From positions 42,613,201 through 42,677,200 of the forward strand of contig NC_065887.2 in NCBI RefSeq assembly GCF_932274485.2: a DNA stretch of 64,000 nucleotides. Direction: 5' to 3'. This DNA comes from Patella vulgata. Its lineage: Eukaryota > Mollusca > Gastropoda > Patellidae. This document shows, piece by piece, positions 33,401 to 47,118 of the stretch. Within the stretch, counting starts at the first letter, position 1. Every line of letters starts with the position of its first letter. Made by a program: the position numbers and the translations under genes. The notes under the pieces were generated by a model, which had not been told where the DNA came from, made no database searches, and saw nothing but the letters and a program-made list of their open reading frames with translations.

Positions 33401-34390
33401 TAAATAGGCAATATCTGTCGCAGAGTGAGCAGTAAATGAGTTTTCTCAGCCGTCAAAAACATGTTCGCGTCTACAGCACCCGGTGTTCCCAGGCGGTCAC
33501 CCATCCAAGTACTGAGCGGGCCCGACGTTGCTTAACTTTAGTGATCGGACGAGAACTGGTGTTTTCAACGTGATATGGCCGTAGACGACGACAGGTGAAA
33601 AAATCCCGCAGTTATCTGTCGCAGAGTGAGCAGTAAATGAGTTTTCTCCCCCGTCAAAAACATGTTCGCGTCTACAGCACCCGGTGTTCCCAGGCGGTCA
33701 CCCATCCAAGTACTGAGCGGGCCCGACGTTGCTTAACTTCAGTGATCGGACGAGAACTGGTGTTTTCAACGTGATATGGCCGTAGACGACGACAGGTGAA
33801 AAAATCCCGCAGTTATCTGTCGCAGAGTGAGCAGTAAATGAGTTTTCTCCCCCGTCAAAAACATGTTCGCGTCTACAGCACCCGGTGTTCCCAGGCGGTC
33901 ACCCATCCAAGTACTGAGCGGGCCCGACGTTGCTTAACTTCAGTGATCGGACGAGAACTGGTGTTTTCAACGTGATATGGCCGTAGACGACGACAGGTGA
34001 AAAAATCCCGCAGTTATCTGTCGCAGAGTGAGCAGTAAATGAGTTTTCTCCCCCGTCAAAAACATGTTCGCGTCTACAGCACCCGGTGTTCCCAGGCGGT
34101 CACCCATCCAAGTACTGAGCGGGCCCGACGTTGCTTAACTTCAGTGATCGGACGAGAACTGGTGTTTTCAACGTGATATGGCCGTAGACGACGACAGGTG
34201 AAAAAATCCCGCAGTTATCTGTCGCAGAGTGAGCAGTAAATGAGTTTTCTCCCCCGTCAAAAACATGTTCGCGTCTACAGCACCCGGTGTTCCCAGGCGG
34301 TCACCCATCCAAGTACTGAGCGGGCCCGACGTTGCTTAACTTCAGTGATCGGACGAGAACTGGTGTTTTCAACGTGATATGGCCGTAGAC
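30495..34390 (-). rRNA. 5S rRNA genes 54-72, transition and first 3577-bp superblock
   Basis: 19 genes. Starts: 30495, 30696; 30929, 31130, 31331, 31532, 31733; 31966, 32167, 32368; 32601, 32802; 33035, 33236; 33469, 33670, 33871, 34072, 34273. Gene 31733 is the first with G65A (CGAGCC in place of CGGGCC on the RNA strand), a change that marks later pentamers. Gene 33469 has G48A. Gene 32167 has a private T76A. 32802 and 33236 are type E. The block 30929-34505 has almost the same unit order and the same 3577-bp length as 55246-58822. Confidence 0.95.
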
Positions 34391-34505
34391 GACGACAGGT
34401 GAAAAAATCCCGCAGTTATCTGTCGCAGAGTGAGCAGTAAATAGGCAATATCTGTCGCAGAGTGAGCAGTAAATGAGTTTTCTCAGCCGTCAAAAACATG
34501 TTCGC

Positions 34506-37500
34506 GTCTACAGCACCCGTTGTTCCCAGGCGGTCACCCATCCAAGTACTGAGCGGGCCCGACGTTGCTTAACTTCAGTGATCGGACGAGAACTGGTGTT
34601 TTCAACGTGATATGGCCGTAGACGACGACAGGTGAAAAAATCCCGCAGTTATCTGTCGCAGAGTGAGCAGTAAATGAGTTTTCTCCCCCGTCAAAAACAT
34701 GTTCGCGTCTACAGCACCCGGTGTTCCCAGGCGGTCACCCATCCAAGTACTGAGCGGGCCCGACGTTGCTTAACTTCAGTGATCGGACGAGAACTGGTGT
34801 TTTCAACGTGATATGGCCGTAGACGACGACAGGTGAAAAAATCCCGCAGTTATCTGTCGCAGAGTGAGCAGTAAATGAGTTTTCTCCCCAGTCAAAAACA
34901 TGTTCGCGTCTACAGCACCCGGTGTTCCCAGGCGGTCACCCATCCAAGTACTGAGCGGGCCCGACGTTGCTTAACTTCAGTGATCGGACGAGAACTGGTG
35001 TTTTCAACGTGATATGGCCGTAGACGACGACAGGTGAAAAAATCCCGCAGTTATCTGTCGCAGAGTGAGCAGTAAATGGGTTTTCTCCCCCGTCAAAAAC
35101 ATGTTCGCGTCTACAGCACCCGGTGTTCCCAGGCGGTCACCCATCCAAGTACTGAGCGGGCCCGACGTTGCTTAACTTCAGTGATCGGACGAGAACTGGT
35201 GTTTTCAACGTGATATGGCCGTAGACGACGACAGGTGAAAAAATCCCGCAGTTATCTGTCGCAGAGTGAGCAGTAAATGAGTTTTCTCCCCCGTCAAAAA
35301 CATGTTCGCGTCTACAGCACCCGGTGTTCCCAGGCGGTCACCCATCCAAGTACTGAGCGGGCTCGACGTTGCTTAACTTCAGTGATCGGACGAGAACTGG
35401 TGTTTTCAACGTGATATGGCCGTAGACGACGACAGGTGAAAAAATCCCGCAGTTATCTGTCGCAGAGTGAGCAGTAAATGAGTTTTCTCCCCCGTCAAAA
35501 ACATGTTCGCGTCTACAGCACCCGGTGTTCCCAGGCGGTCACCCATCCAAGTACTGAGCGGGCCCGACGTTGCTTAACTTCAGTGATCGGACGAGAACTG
35601 GTGTTTTCAACGTGATATGGCCGTAGACGACGACAGGTGAAAAAATCCCGCAGTTATCTGTCGCAGAGTGAGCAGTAAATGAGTTTTCTCCCCCGTCAAA
35701 AACATGTTCGCGTCTACAGCACCCGGTGTTCCCAGGCGGTCACCCATCCAAGTACTGAGCGGGCCCGACGTTGCTTAACTTCAGTGATCGGACGAGAACT
35801 GGTGTTTTCAACGTGATATGGCCGTAGACGACGACAGGTGAAAAAATCCCGCAGTTATCTGTCGCAGAGTGAGCAGTAAATGAGTTTTCTCCCCCGTCAA
35901 AAACATGTTCGCGTCTACAGCACCCGGTGTTCCCAGGCGGTCACCCATCCAAGTACTGAGCGGGCCCGACGTTGCTTAACTTCAGTGATCGGACGAGAAC
36001 TGGTGTTTTCAACGTGATATGGCCGTAGACGACGACAGGTGAAAAAATCCCGCAGTTATCTGTCGCAGAGTGAGCAGTAAATGAGTTTTCTCCCCCGTCA
36101 AAAACATGTTCGCGTCTACAGCACCCGGTGTTCCCAGGCGGTCACCCATCCAAGTACTGAGCGGGCCCGACGTTGCTTAACTTCAGTGATCGGACGAGAA
36201 CTGGTGTTTTCAACGTGATATGGCCGTAGACGACGACAGGTGAAAAAATCCCGCAGTTATCTGTCGCAGAGTGAGCAGTAAATGAGTTTTCTCCCCCGTC
36301 AAAAACATGTTCGCGTCTACAGCACCCGGTGTTCCCAGGCGGTCACCCATCCAAGTACTGAGCGGGCCCGACGTTGCTTAACTTCAGTGATCGGACGAGA
36401 ACTGGTGTTTTCAACGTGATATGGCCGTAGACGACGACAGGTGAAAAAATCCCGCAGTTATCTGTCGCAGAGTGAGCAGTAAATAGGCAATATCTGTCGC
36501 AGAGTGAGCAGTAAATGAGTTTTCTCAGCCGTCAAAAACATGTTCGCGTCTACAGCACCCGGTGTTCCCAGGCGGTCACCCATCCAAGTACTGAGCGGGC
36601 CCGACGTTGCTTAACTTCAGTGATCGGACGAGAACTGGTGTTTTCAACGTGATATGGCCGTAGACGACGACAGGTGAAAAAATCCCGCAGTTATCTGTCG
36701 CAGAGTGAGCAGTAAATGAGTTTTCTCCCCCGTCAAAAACATGTTCGCGTCTACAGCACCCGGTGTTCCCAGGCGGTCACCCATCCAAGTACTGAGCGGG
36801 CCCGACGTTGCTTAACTTCAGTGATCGGACGAGAACTGGTGTTTTCAACGTGATATGGCCGTAGACGACGACAGGTGAAAAAATCCCGCAGTTATCTGTC
36901 GCAGAGTGAGCAGTAAATGAGTTTTCTCCCCAGTCAAAAACATGTTCGCGTCTACAGCACCCGGTGTTCCCAGGCGGTCACCCATCCAAGTACTGAGCGG
37001 GCCCGACGTTGCTTAACTTCAGTGATCGGACGAGAACTGGTGTTTTCAACGTGATATGGCCGTAGACGACGACAGGTGAAAAAATCCCGCAGTTATCTGT
37101 CGCAGAGTGAGCAGTAAATGGGTTTTCTCCCCCGTCAAAAACATGTTCGCGTCTACAGCACCCGGTGTTCCCAGGCGGTCACCCATCCAAGTACTGAGCG
37201 GGCCCGACGTTGCTTAACTTCAGTGATCGGACGAGAACTGGTGTTTTGAACGTGATATGGCCGTAGACGACGACAGGTGAAAAAATCCCGCAGTTATCTG
37301 TCGCAGAGTGAGCAGTAAATGAGTTTTCTCCCCCGTCAAAAACATGTTCGCGTCTACAGCACCCGGTGTTCCCAGGCGGTCACCCATCCAAGTACTGAGC
37401 GGGCTCGACGTTGCTTAACTTCAGTGATCGGACGAGAACTGGTGTTTTCAACGTGATATGGCCGTAGACGACGACAGGTGAAAAAATCCCGCAGTTATCT

Positions 37501-40500
37501 GTCGCAGAGTGAGCAGTAAATGAGTTTTCTCCCCCGTCAAAAACATGTTCGCGTCTACAGCACCCGGTGTTCCCAGGCGGTCACCCATCCAAGTACTGAG
37601 CGGGCCCGACGTTGCTTAACTTCAGTGATCGGACGAGAACTGGTGTTTTCAACGTGATATGGCCGTAGACGACGACAGGTGAAAAAATCCCGCAGTTATC
37701 TGTCGCAGAGTGAGCAGTAAATGAGTTTTCTCCCCCGTCAAAAACATGTTCGCGTCTACAGCACCCGGTGTTCCCAGGCGGTCACCCATCCAAGTACTGA
37801 GCGGGCCCGACGTTGCTTAACTTCAGTGATCGGACGAGAACTGGTGTTTTCAACGTGATATGGCCGTAGACGACGACAGGTGAAAAAATCCCGCAGTTAT
37901 CTGTCGCAGAGTGAGCAGTAAATGAGTTTTCTCCCCCGTCAAAAACATGTTCGCGTCTACAGCACCCGGTGTTCCCAGGCGGTCACCCATCCAAGTACTG
38001 AGCGGGCCCGACGTTGCTTAACTTCAGTGATCGGACGAGAACTGGTGTTTTCAACGTGATATGGCCGTAGACGACGACAGGTGAAAAAATCCCGCAGTTA
38101 TCTGTCGCAGAGTGAGCAGTAAATGAGTTTTCTCCCCCGTCAAAAACATGTTCGCGTCTACAGCACCCGGTGTTCCCAGGCGGTCACCCATCCAAGTACT
38201 GAGCGGGCCCGACGTTGCTTAACTTCAGTGATCGGACGAGAACTGGTGTTTTCAACGTGATATGGCCGTAGACGACGACAGGTGAAAAAATCCCGCAGTT
38301 ATCTGTCGCAGAGTGAGCAGTAAATAGGCAATATCTGTCGCAGAGTGAGCAGTAAATGAGTTTTCTCAGCCGTCAAAAACATGTTCGCGTCTACAGCACC
38401 CGGTGTTCCCAGGCGGTCACCCATCCAAGTACTGAGCGGGCCCGACGTTGCTTAACTTCAGTGATCGGACGAGAACTGGTGTTTTCAACGTGATATGGCC
38501 GTAGACGACGACAGGTGAAAAAATCCCGCAGTTATCTGTCGCAGAGTGAGCAGTAAATGAGTTTTCTCCCCCGTCAAAAACATGTTCGCGTCTACAGCAC
38601 CCGGTGTTCCCAGGCGGTCACCCATCCAAGTACTGAGCGGGCCCGACGTTGCTTAACTTCAGTGATCGGACGAGAACTGGTGTTTTCAACGTGATATGGC
38701 CGTAGACGACGACAGGTGAAAAAATCCCGCAGTTATCTGTCGCAGAGTGAGCAGTAAATGAGTTTTCTCCCCCGTCAAAAACATGTTCGCGTCTACAGCA
38801 CCCGGTGTTCCCAGGCGGTCACCCATCCAAGTACTGAGCGGGCCCGACGTTGCTTAACTTCAGTGATCGGACGAGAACTGGTGTTTTCAACGTGATATGG
38901 CCGTAGACGACGACAGGTGAAAAAATCCCGCAGTTATCTGTCGCAGAGTGAGCAGTAAATAGGCAATATCTGTCGCAGAGTGAGCAGTAAATGAGTTTTC
39001 TCAGCCGTCAAAAACATGTTCGCGTCTACAGCACCCGGTGTTCCCAGGCGGTCACCCATCCAAGTACTGAGCGGGCCCGACGTTGCTTAACTTCAGTGAT
39101 CGGACGAGAACTGGTGTTTTCAACGTGATATGGCCGTAGACGACGACAGGTGAAAAAATCCCGCAGTTATCTGTCGCAGAGTGAGCAGTAAATGAGTTTT
39201 CTCCCCCGTCAAAAACATGTTCGCGTCTACAGCACCCGGTGTTCCCAGGCGGTCACCCATCCAAGTACTGAGCGGGCCCGACGTTGCTTAACTTCAGTGA
39301 TCGGACGAGAACTGGTGTTTTCAACGTGATATGGCCGTAGACGACGACAGGTGAAAAAATCCCGCAGTTATCTGTCGCAGAGTGAGCAGTAAATGAGTTT
39401 TCTCCCCCGTCAAAAACATGTTCGCGTCTACAGCACCCGGTGTTCCCAGGCGGTCACCCATCCAAGTACTGAGCGGGCCCGACGTTGCTTAACTTCAGTG
39501 ATCGGACGAGAACTGGTGTTTTCAACGTGATATGGCCGTAGACGACGACAGGTGAAAAAATCCCGCAGTTATCTGTCGCAGAGTGAGCAGTAAATGAGTT
39601 TTCTCCCCCGTCAAAAACATGTTCGCGTCTACAGCACCCGGTGTTCCCAGGCGGTCACCCATCCAAGTACTGAGCGGGCCCGACGTTGCTTAACTTCAGT
39701 GATCGGACGAGAACTGGTGTTTTCAACGTGATATGGCCGTAGACGACGACAGGTGAAAAAATCCCGCAGTTATCTGTCGCAGAGTGAGCAGTAAATGAGT
39801 TTTCTCCCCCGTCAAAAACATGTTCGCGTCTACAGCACCCGGTGTTCCCAGGCGGTCACCCATCCAAGTACTGAGCGGGCCCGACGTTGCTTAACTTCAG
39901 TGATCGGACGAGAACTGGTGTTTTCAACGTGATATGGCCGTAGACGACGACAGGTGAAAAAATCCCGCAGTTATCTGTCGCAGAGTGAGCAGTAAATAGG
40001 CAATATCTGTCGCAGAGTGAGCAGTAAATGAGTTTTCTCAGCCGTCAAAAACATGTTCGCGTCTACAGCACCCGGTGTTCCCAGGCGGTCACCCATCCAA
40101 GTACTGAGCGGGCCCGACGTTGCTTAACTTCAGTGATCGGACGAGAACTGGTGTTTTCAACGTGATATGGCCGTAGACGACGACAGGTGAAAAAATCCCG
40201 CAGTTATCTGTCGCAGAGTGAGCAGTAAATGAGTTTTCTCCCCCGTCAAAAACATGTTCGCGTCTACAGCACCCGGTGTTCCCAGGCGGTCACCCATCCA
40301 AGTACTGAGCGGGCCCGACGTTGCTTAACTTCAGTGATCGGACGAGAACTGGTGTTTTCAACGTGATATGGCCGTAGACGACGACAGGTGAAAAAATCCC
40401 GCAGTTATCTGTCGCAGAGTGAGCAGTAAATGAGTTTTCTCCCCAGTCAAAAACATGTTCGCGTCTACAGCACCCGGTGTTCCCAGGCGGTCACCCATCC

Positions 40501-43225
40501 AAGTACTGAGCGGGCCCGACGTTGCTTAACTTCAGTGATCGGACGAGAACTGGTGTTTTCAACGTGATATGGCCGTAGACGACGACAGGTGAAAAAATCC
40601 CGCAGTTATCTGTCGCAGAGTGAGCAGTAAATGGGTTTTCTCCCCCGTCAAAAACATGTTCGCGTCTACAGCACCCGGTGTTCCCAGGCGGTCACCCATC
40701 CAAGTACTGAGCGGGCCCGACGTTGCTTAACTTCAGTGATCGGACGAGAACTGGTGTTTTCAACGTGATATGGCCGTAGACGACGACAGGTGAAAAAATC
40801 CCGCAGTTATCTGTCGCAGAGTGAGCAGTAAATGAGTTTTCTTCCCCGTCAAAAACATGTTCGCGTCTACAGCACCCGGTGTTCCCAGGCGGTCACCCAT
40901 CCAAGTACTGAGCGGGCCCGACGTTGCTTAACTTCAGTGATCGGACGAGAACTGGTGTTTTCAACGTGATATGGCCGTAGACGACGACAGGTGAAAAAAT
41001 CCCGCAGTTATCTGTCGCAGAGTGAGCAGTAAATGAGTTTTCTCCCCCGTCAAAAACATGTTCGCGTCTACAGCACCCGGTGTTCCCAGGCGGTCACCCA
41101 TCCAAGTACTGAGCGGGCCCGACGTTGCTTAACTTCAGTGATCGGACGAGAACTGGTGTTTTCAACGTGATATGGCCGTAGACGACGACAGGTGAAAAAA
41201 TCCCGCAGTTATCTGTCGCAGAGTGAGCAGTAAATGAGTTTTCTCCCCCGTCAAAAACATGTTCGCGTCTACAGCACCCGGTGTTCCCAGGCGGTCACCC
41301 ATCCAAGTACTGAGCGGGCCCGACGTTGCTTAACTTCAGTGATCGGACGAGAACTGGTGTTTTCAACGTGATATGGCCGTAGACGACGACAGGTGAAAAA
41401 ATCCCGCAGTTATCTGTCGCAGAGTGAGCAGTAAATAGGCAATATCTGTCGCAGAGTGAGCAGTAAATGAGTTTTCTCAGCCGTCAAAAACATGTTCGCG
41501 TCTACAGCACCCGGTGTTCCCAGGCGGTCACCCATCCAAGTACTGAGCGGGCCCGACGTTGCTTAACTTCAGTGATCGGACGAGAACTGGTGTTTTCAAC
41601 GTGATATGGCCGTAGACGACGACAGGTGAAAAAATCCCGCAGTTATCTGTCGCAGAGTGAGCAGTAAATGAGTTTTCTCCCCCGTCAAAAACATGTTCGC
41701 GTCTACAGCACCCGGTGTTCCCAGGCGGTCACCCATCCAAGTACTGAGCGGGCCCGACGTTGCTTAACTTCAGTGATCGGACGAGAACTGGTGTTTTCAA
41801 CGTGATATGGCCGTAGACGACGACAGGTGAAAAAATCCCGCAGTTATCTGTCGCAGAGTGAGCAGTAAATGAGTTTTCTCCCCAGTCAAAAACATGTTCG
41901 CGTCTACAGCACCCGGTGTTCCCAGGCGGTCACCCATCCAAGTACTGAGCGGGCCCGACGTTGCTTAACTTCAGTGATCGGACGAGAACTGGTGTTTTCA
42001 ACGTGATATGGCCGTAGACGACGACAGGTGAAAAAATCCCGCAGTTATCTGTCGCAGAGTGAGCAGTAAATGGGTTTTCTCCCCCGTCAAAAACATGTTC
42101 GCGTCTACAGCACCCGGTGTTCCCAGGCGGTCACCCATCCAAGTACTGAGCGGGCCCGACGTTGCTTAACTTCAGTGATCGGACGAGAACTGGTGTTTTG
42201 AACGTGATATGGCCGTAGACGACGACAGGTGAAAAAATCCCGCAGTTATCTGTCGCAGAGTGAGCAGTAAATGAGTTTTCTCCCCCGTCAAAAACATGTT
42301 CGCGTCTACAGCACCCGGTGTTCCCAGGCGGTCACCCATCCAAGTACTGAGCGGGCTCGACGTTGCTTAACTTCAGTGATCGGACGAGAACTGGTGTTTT
42401 CAACGTGATATGGCCGTAGACGACGACAGGTGAAAAAATCCCGCAGTTATCTGTCGCAGAGTGAGCAGTAAATGAGTTTTCTCCCCCGTCAAAAACATGT
42501 TCGCGTCTACAGCACCCGGTGTTCCCAGGCGGTCACCCATCCAAGTACTGAGCGGGCCCGACGTTGCTTAACTTCAGTGATCGGACGAGAACTGGTGTTT
42601 TCAACGTGATATGGCCGTAGACGACGACAGGTGAAAAAATCCCGCAGTTATCTGTCGCAGAGTGAGCAGTAAATGAGTTTTCTCCCCCGTCAAAAACATG
42701 TTCGCGTCTACAGCACCCGGTGTTCCCAGGCGGTCACCCATCCAAGTACTGAGCGGGCCCGACGTTGCTTAACTTCAGTGATCGGACGAGAACTGGTGTT
42801 TTCAACGTGATATGGCCGTAGACGACGACAGGTGAAAAAATCCCGCAGTTATCTGTCGCAGAGTGAGCAGTAAATGAGTTTTCTCCCCCGTCAAAAACAT
42901 GTTCGCGTCTACAGCACCCGGTGTTCCCAGGCGGTCACCCATCCAAGTACTGAGCGGGCCCGACGTTGCTTAACTTCAGTGATCGGACGAGAACTGGTGT
43001 TTTCAACGTGATATGGCCGTAGACGACGACAGGTGAAAAAATCCCGCAGTTATCTGTCGCAGAGTGAGCAGTAAATGAGTTTTCTCCCCCGTCAAAAACA
43101 TGTTCGCGTCTACAGCACCCGGTGTTCCCAGGCGGTCACCCATCCAAGTACTGAGCGGGCCCGACGTTGCTTAACTTCAGTGATCGGACGAGAACTGGTG
43201 TTTTCAACGTGATATGGCCGTAGAC
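34506..43225 (-). rRNA. 5S rRNA genes 73-115, long-block domain
   Basis: 43 genes. Starts: 34506, 34707, 34908, 35109, 35310, 35511, 35712, 35913, 36114, 36315; 36548, 36749, 36950, 37151, 37352, 37553, 37754, 37955, 38156; 38389, 38590, 38791; 39024, 39225, 39426, 39627, 39828; 40061, 40262, 40463, 40664, 40865, 41066, 41267; 41500, 41701, 41902, 42103, 42304, 42505, 42706, 42907, 43108. The blocks at 36548 and 41500 are the same nonamer (1841 bp) with G21C in the fourth gene and G65A in the fifth. G65A is also in 35310. Gene 34506 has a private C104A. The spacer before 40865 reads TTCCCCGTC. Confidence 0.95.
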
Positions 43226-43340
43226 GACGACAGGTGAAAAAATCCCGCAGTTATCTGTCGCAGAGTGAGCAGTAAATAGGCAATATCTGTCGCAGAGTGA
43301 GCAGTAAATGAGTTTTCTCAGCCGTCAAAAACATGTTCGC

Positions 43341-46300
43341 GTCTACAGCACCCGGTGTTCCCAGGCGGTCACCCATCCAAGTACTGAGCGGGCCCGACGT
43401 TGCTTAACTTCAGTGATCGGACGAGAACTGGTGTTTTCAACGTGATATGGCCGTAGACGACGACAGGTGAAAAAATCCCGCAGTTATCTGTCGCAGAGTG
43501 AGCAGTAAATGAGTTTTCTCCCCCGTCAAAAACATGTTCGCGTCTACAGCACCCGGTGTTCCCAGGCGGTCACCCATCCAAGTACTGAGCGGGCCCGACG
43601 TTGCTTAACTTCAGTGATCGGACGAGAACTGGTGTTTTCAACGTGATATGGCCGTAGACGACGACAGGTGAAAAAATCCCGCAGTTATCTGTCGCAGAGT
43701 GAGCAGTAAATGAGTTTTCTCCCCAGTCAAAAACATGTTCGCGTCTACAGCACCCGGTGTTCCCAGGCGGTCACCCATCCAAGTACTGAGCGGGCCCGAC
43801 GTTGCTTAACTTCAGTGATCGGACGAGAACTGGTGTTTTCAACGTGATATGGCCGTAGACGACGACAGGTGAAAAAATCCCGCAGTTATCTGTCGCAGAG
43901 TGAGCAGTAAATGGGTTTTCTCCCCCGTCAAAAACATGTTCGCGTCTACAGCACCCGGTGTTCCCAGGCGGTCACCCATCCAAGTACTGAGCGGGCCCGA
44001 CGTTGCTTAACTTCAGTGATCGGACGAGAACTGGTGTTTTCAACGTGATATGGCCGTAGACGACGACAGGTGAAAAAATCCCGCAGTTATCTGTCGCAGA
44101 GTGAGCAGTAAATGAGTTTTCTCCCCCGTCAAAAACATGTTCGCGTCTACAGCACCCGGTGTTCCCAGGCGGTCACCCATCCAAGTACTGAGCGGGCTCG
44201 ACGTTGCTTAACTTCAGTGATCGGACGAGAACTGGTGTTTTCAACGTGATATGGCCGTAGACGACGACAGGTGAAAAAATCCCGCAGTTATCTGTCGCAG
44301 AGTGAGCAGTAAATAGGCAATATCTGTCGCAGAGTGAGCAGTAAATGAGTTTTCTCAGCCGTCAAAAACATGTTCGCGTCTACAGCACCCGGTGTTCCCA
44401 GGCGGTCACCCATCCAAGTACTGAGCGGGCCCGACGTTGCTTAACTTCAGTGATCGGACGAGAACTGGTGTTTTCAACGTGATATGGCCGTAGACGACGA
44501 CAGGTGAAAAAATCCCGCAGTTATCTGTCGCAGAGTGAGCAGTAAATGAGTTTTCTCCCCCGTCAAAAACATGTTCGCGTCTACAGCACCCGGTGTTCCC
44601 AGGCGGTCACCCATCCAAGTACTGAGCGGGCCCGACGTTGCTTAACTTCAGTGATCGGACGAGAACTGGTGTTTTCAACGTGATATGGCCGTAGACGACG
44701 ACAGGTGAAAAAATCCCGCAGTTATCTGTCGCAGAGTGAGCAGTAAATAGGCAATATCTGTCGCAGAGTGAGCAGTAAATGAGTTTTCTCAGCCGTCAAA
44801 AACATGTTCGCGTCTACAGCACCCGGTGTTCCCAGGCGGTCACCCATCCAAGTACTGAGCGGGCCCGACGTTGCTTAACTTCAGTGATCGGACGAGAACT
44901 GGTGTTTTCAACGTGATATGGCCGTAGACGACGACAGGTGAAAAAATCCCGCAGTTATCTGTCGCAGAGTGAGCAGTAAATGAGTTTTCTCCCCCGTCAA
45001 AAACATGTTCGCGTCTACAGCACCCGGTGTTCCCAGGCGGTCACCCATCCAAGTACTGAGCGGGCCCGACGTTGCTTAACTTCAGTGATCGGACGAGAAC
45101 TGGTGTTTTCAACGTGATATGGCCGTAGACGACGACAGGTGAAAAAATCCCGCAGTTATCTGTCGCAGAGTGAGCAGTAAATAGGCAATATCTGTCGCAG
45201 AGTGAGCAGTAAATGAGTTTTCTCAGCCGTCAAAAACATGTTCGCGTCTACAGCACCCGGTGTTCCCAGGCGGTCACCCATCCAAGTACTGAGCGGGCCC
45301 GACGTTGCTTAACTTCAGTGATCGGACGAGAACTGGTGTTTTCAACGTGATATGGCCGTAGACGACGACAGGTGAAAAAATCCCGCAGTTATCTGTCGCA
45401 GAGTGAGCAGTAAATGAGTTTTCTCAGCCGTCAAAAACATGTTCGCGTCTACAGCACCCGGTGTTCCCAGGCGGTCACCCATCCAAGTACTGAGCGGGCC
45501 CGACGTTGCTTAACTTCAGTGATCGGACGAGAACTGGTGTTTTCAACGTGATATGGCCGTAGACGACGACAGGTGAAAAAATCCCGCAGTTATCTGTCGC
45601 AGAGTGAGCAGTAAATAGGCAATATCTGTCGCAGAGTGAGCAGTAAATGAGTTTTCTCAGCCGTCAAAAACATGTTCGCGTCTACAGCACCCGGTGTTCC
45701 CAGGCGGTCACCCATCCAAGTACTGAGCGGGCCCGACGTTGCTTAACTTTAGTGATCGGACGAGAACTGGTGTTTTCAACGTGATATGGCCGTAGACGAC
45801 GACAGGTGAAAAAATCCCGCAGTTATCTGTCGCAGAGTGAGCAGTAAATGAGTTTTCTCCCCCGTCAAAAACATGTTCGCGTCTACAGCACCCGGTGTTC
45901 CCAGGCGGTCACCCATCCAAGTACTGAGCGGGCCCGACGTTGCTTAACTTCAGTGATCGGACGAGAACTGGTGTTTTCAACGTGATATGGCCGTAGACGA
46001 CGACAGGTGAAAAAATCCCGCAGTTATCTGTCGCAGAGTGAGCAGTAAATGAGTTTTCTCCCCCGTCAAAAACATGTTCGCGTCTACAGCACCCGGTGTT
46101 CCCAGGCGGTCACCCATCCAAGTACTGAGCGGGCCCGACGTTGCTTAACTTCAGTGATCGGACGAGAACTGGTGTTTTCAACGTGATATGGCCGTAGACG
46201 ACGACAGGTGAAAAAATCCCGCAGTTATCTGTCGCAGAGTGAGCAGTAAATGAGTTTTCTCCCCCGTCAAAAACATGTTCGCGTCTACAGCACCCGGTGT

Positions 46301-47003
46301 TCCCAGGCGGTCACCCATCCAAGTACTGAGCGGGCCCGACGTTGCTTAACTTCAGTGATCGGACGAGAACTGGTGTTTTCAACGTGATATGGCCGTAGAC
46401 GACGACAGGTGAAAAAATCCCGCAGTTATCTGTCGCAGAGTGAGCAGTAAATGAGTTTTCTCCCCCGTCAAAAACATGTTCGCGTCTACAGCACCCGGTG
46501 TTCCCAGGCGGTCACCCATCCAAGTACTGAGCGGGCCCGACGTTGCTTAACTTCAGTGATCGGACGAGAACTGGTGTTTTCAACGTGATATGGCCGTAGA
46601 CGACGACAGGTGAAAAAATCCCGCAGTTATCTGTCGCAGAGTGAGCAGTAAATGAGTTTTCTCCCCCGTCAAAAACATGTTCGCGTCTACAGCACCCGGT
46701 GTTCCCAGGCGGTCACCCATCCAAGTACTGAGCGGGCCCGACGTTGCTTAACTTCAGTGATCGGACGAGAACTGGTGTTTTCAACGTGATATGGCCGTAG
46801 ACGACGACAGGTGAAAAAATCCCGCAGTTATCTGTCGCAGAGTGAGCAGTAAATGAGTTTTCTCCCCCGTCAAAAACATGTTCGCGTCTACAGCACCCGG
46901 TGTTCCCAGGCGGTCACCCATCCAAGTACTGAGCGGGCCCGACGTTGCTTAACTTCAGTGATCGGACGAGAACTGGTGTTTTCAACGTGATATGGCCGTA
47001 GAC
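43341..47003 (-). rRNA. 5S rRNA genes 116-133
   Basis: 18 genes. Starts: 43341, 43542, 43743, 43944, 44145; 44378, 44579; 44812, 45013; 45246, 45447; 45680, 45881, 46082, 46283, 46484, 46685, 46886. The order is a B-A-C-D-A pentamer (G65A in 44145), two B-A dimers, a B-E dimer, then a B unit with G48A (45680) followed by six A units. Confidence 0.95.
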
Positions 47004-47118
47004 GACGACAGGTGAAAAAATCCCGCAGTTATCTGTCGCAGAGTGAGCAGTAAATAGGCAATATCTGTCGCAGAGTGAGCAGTAAATGAGTTTTCTCAGC
47101 CGTCAAAAACATGTTCGC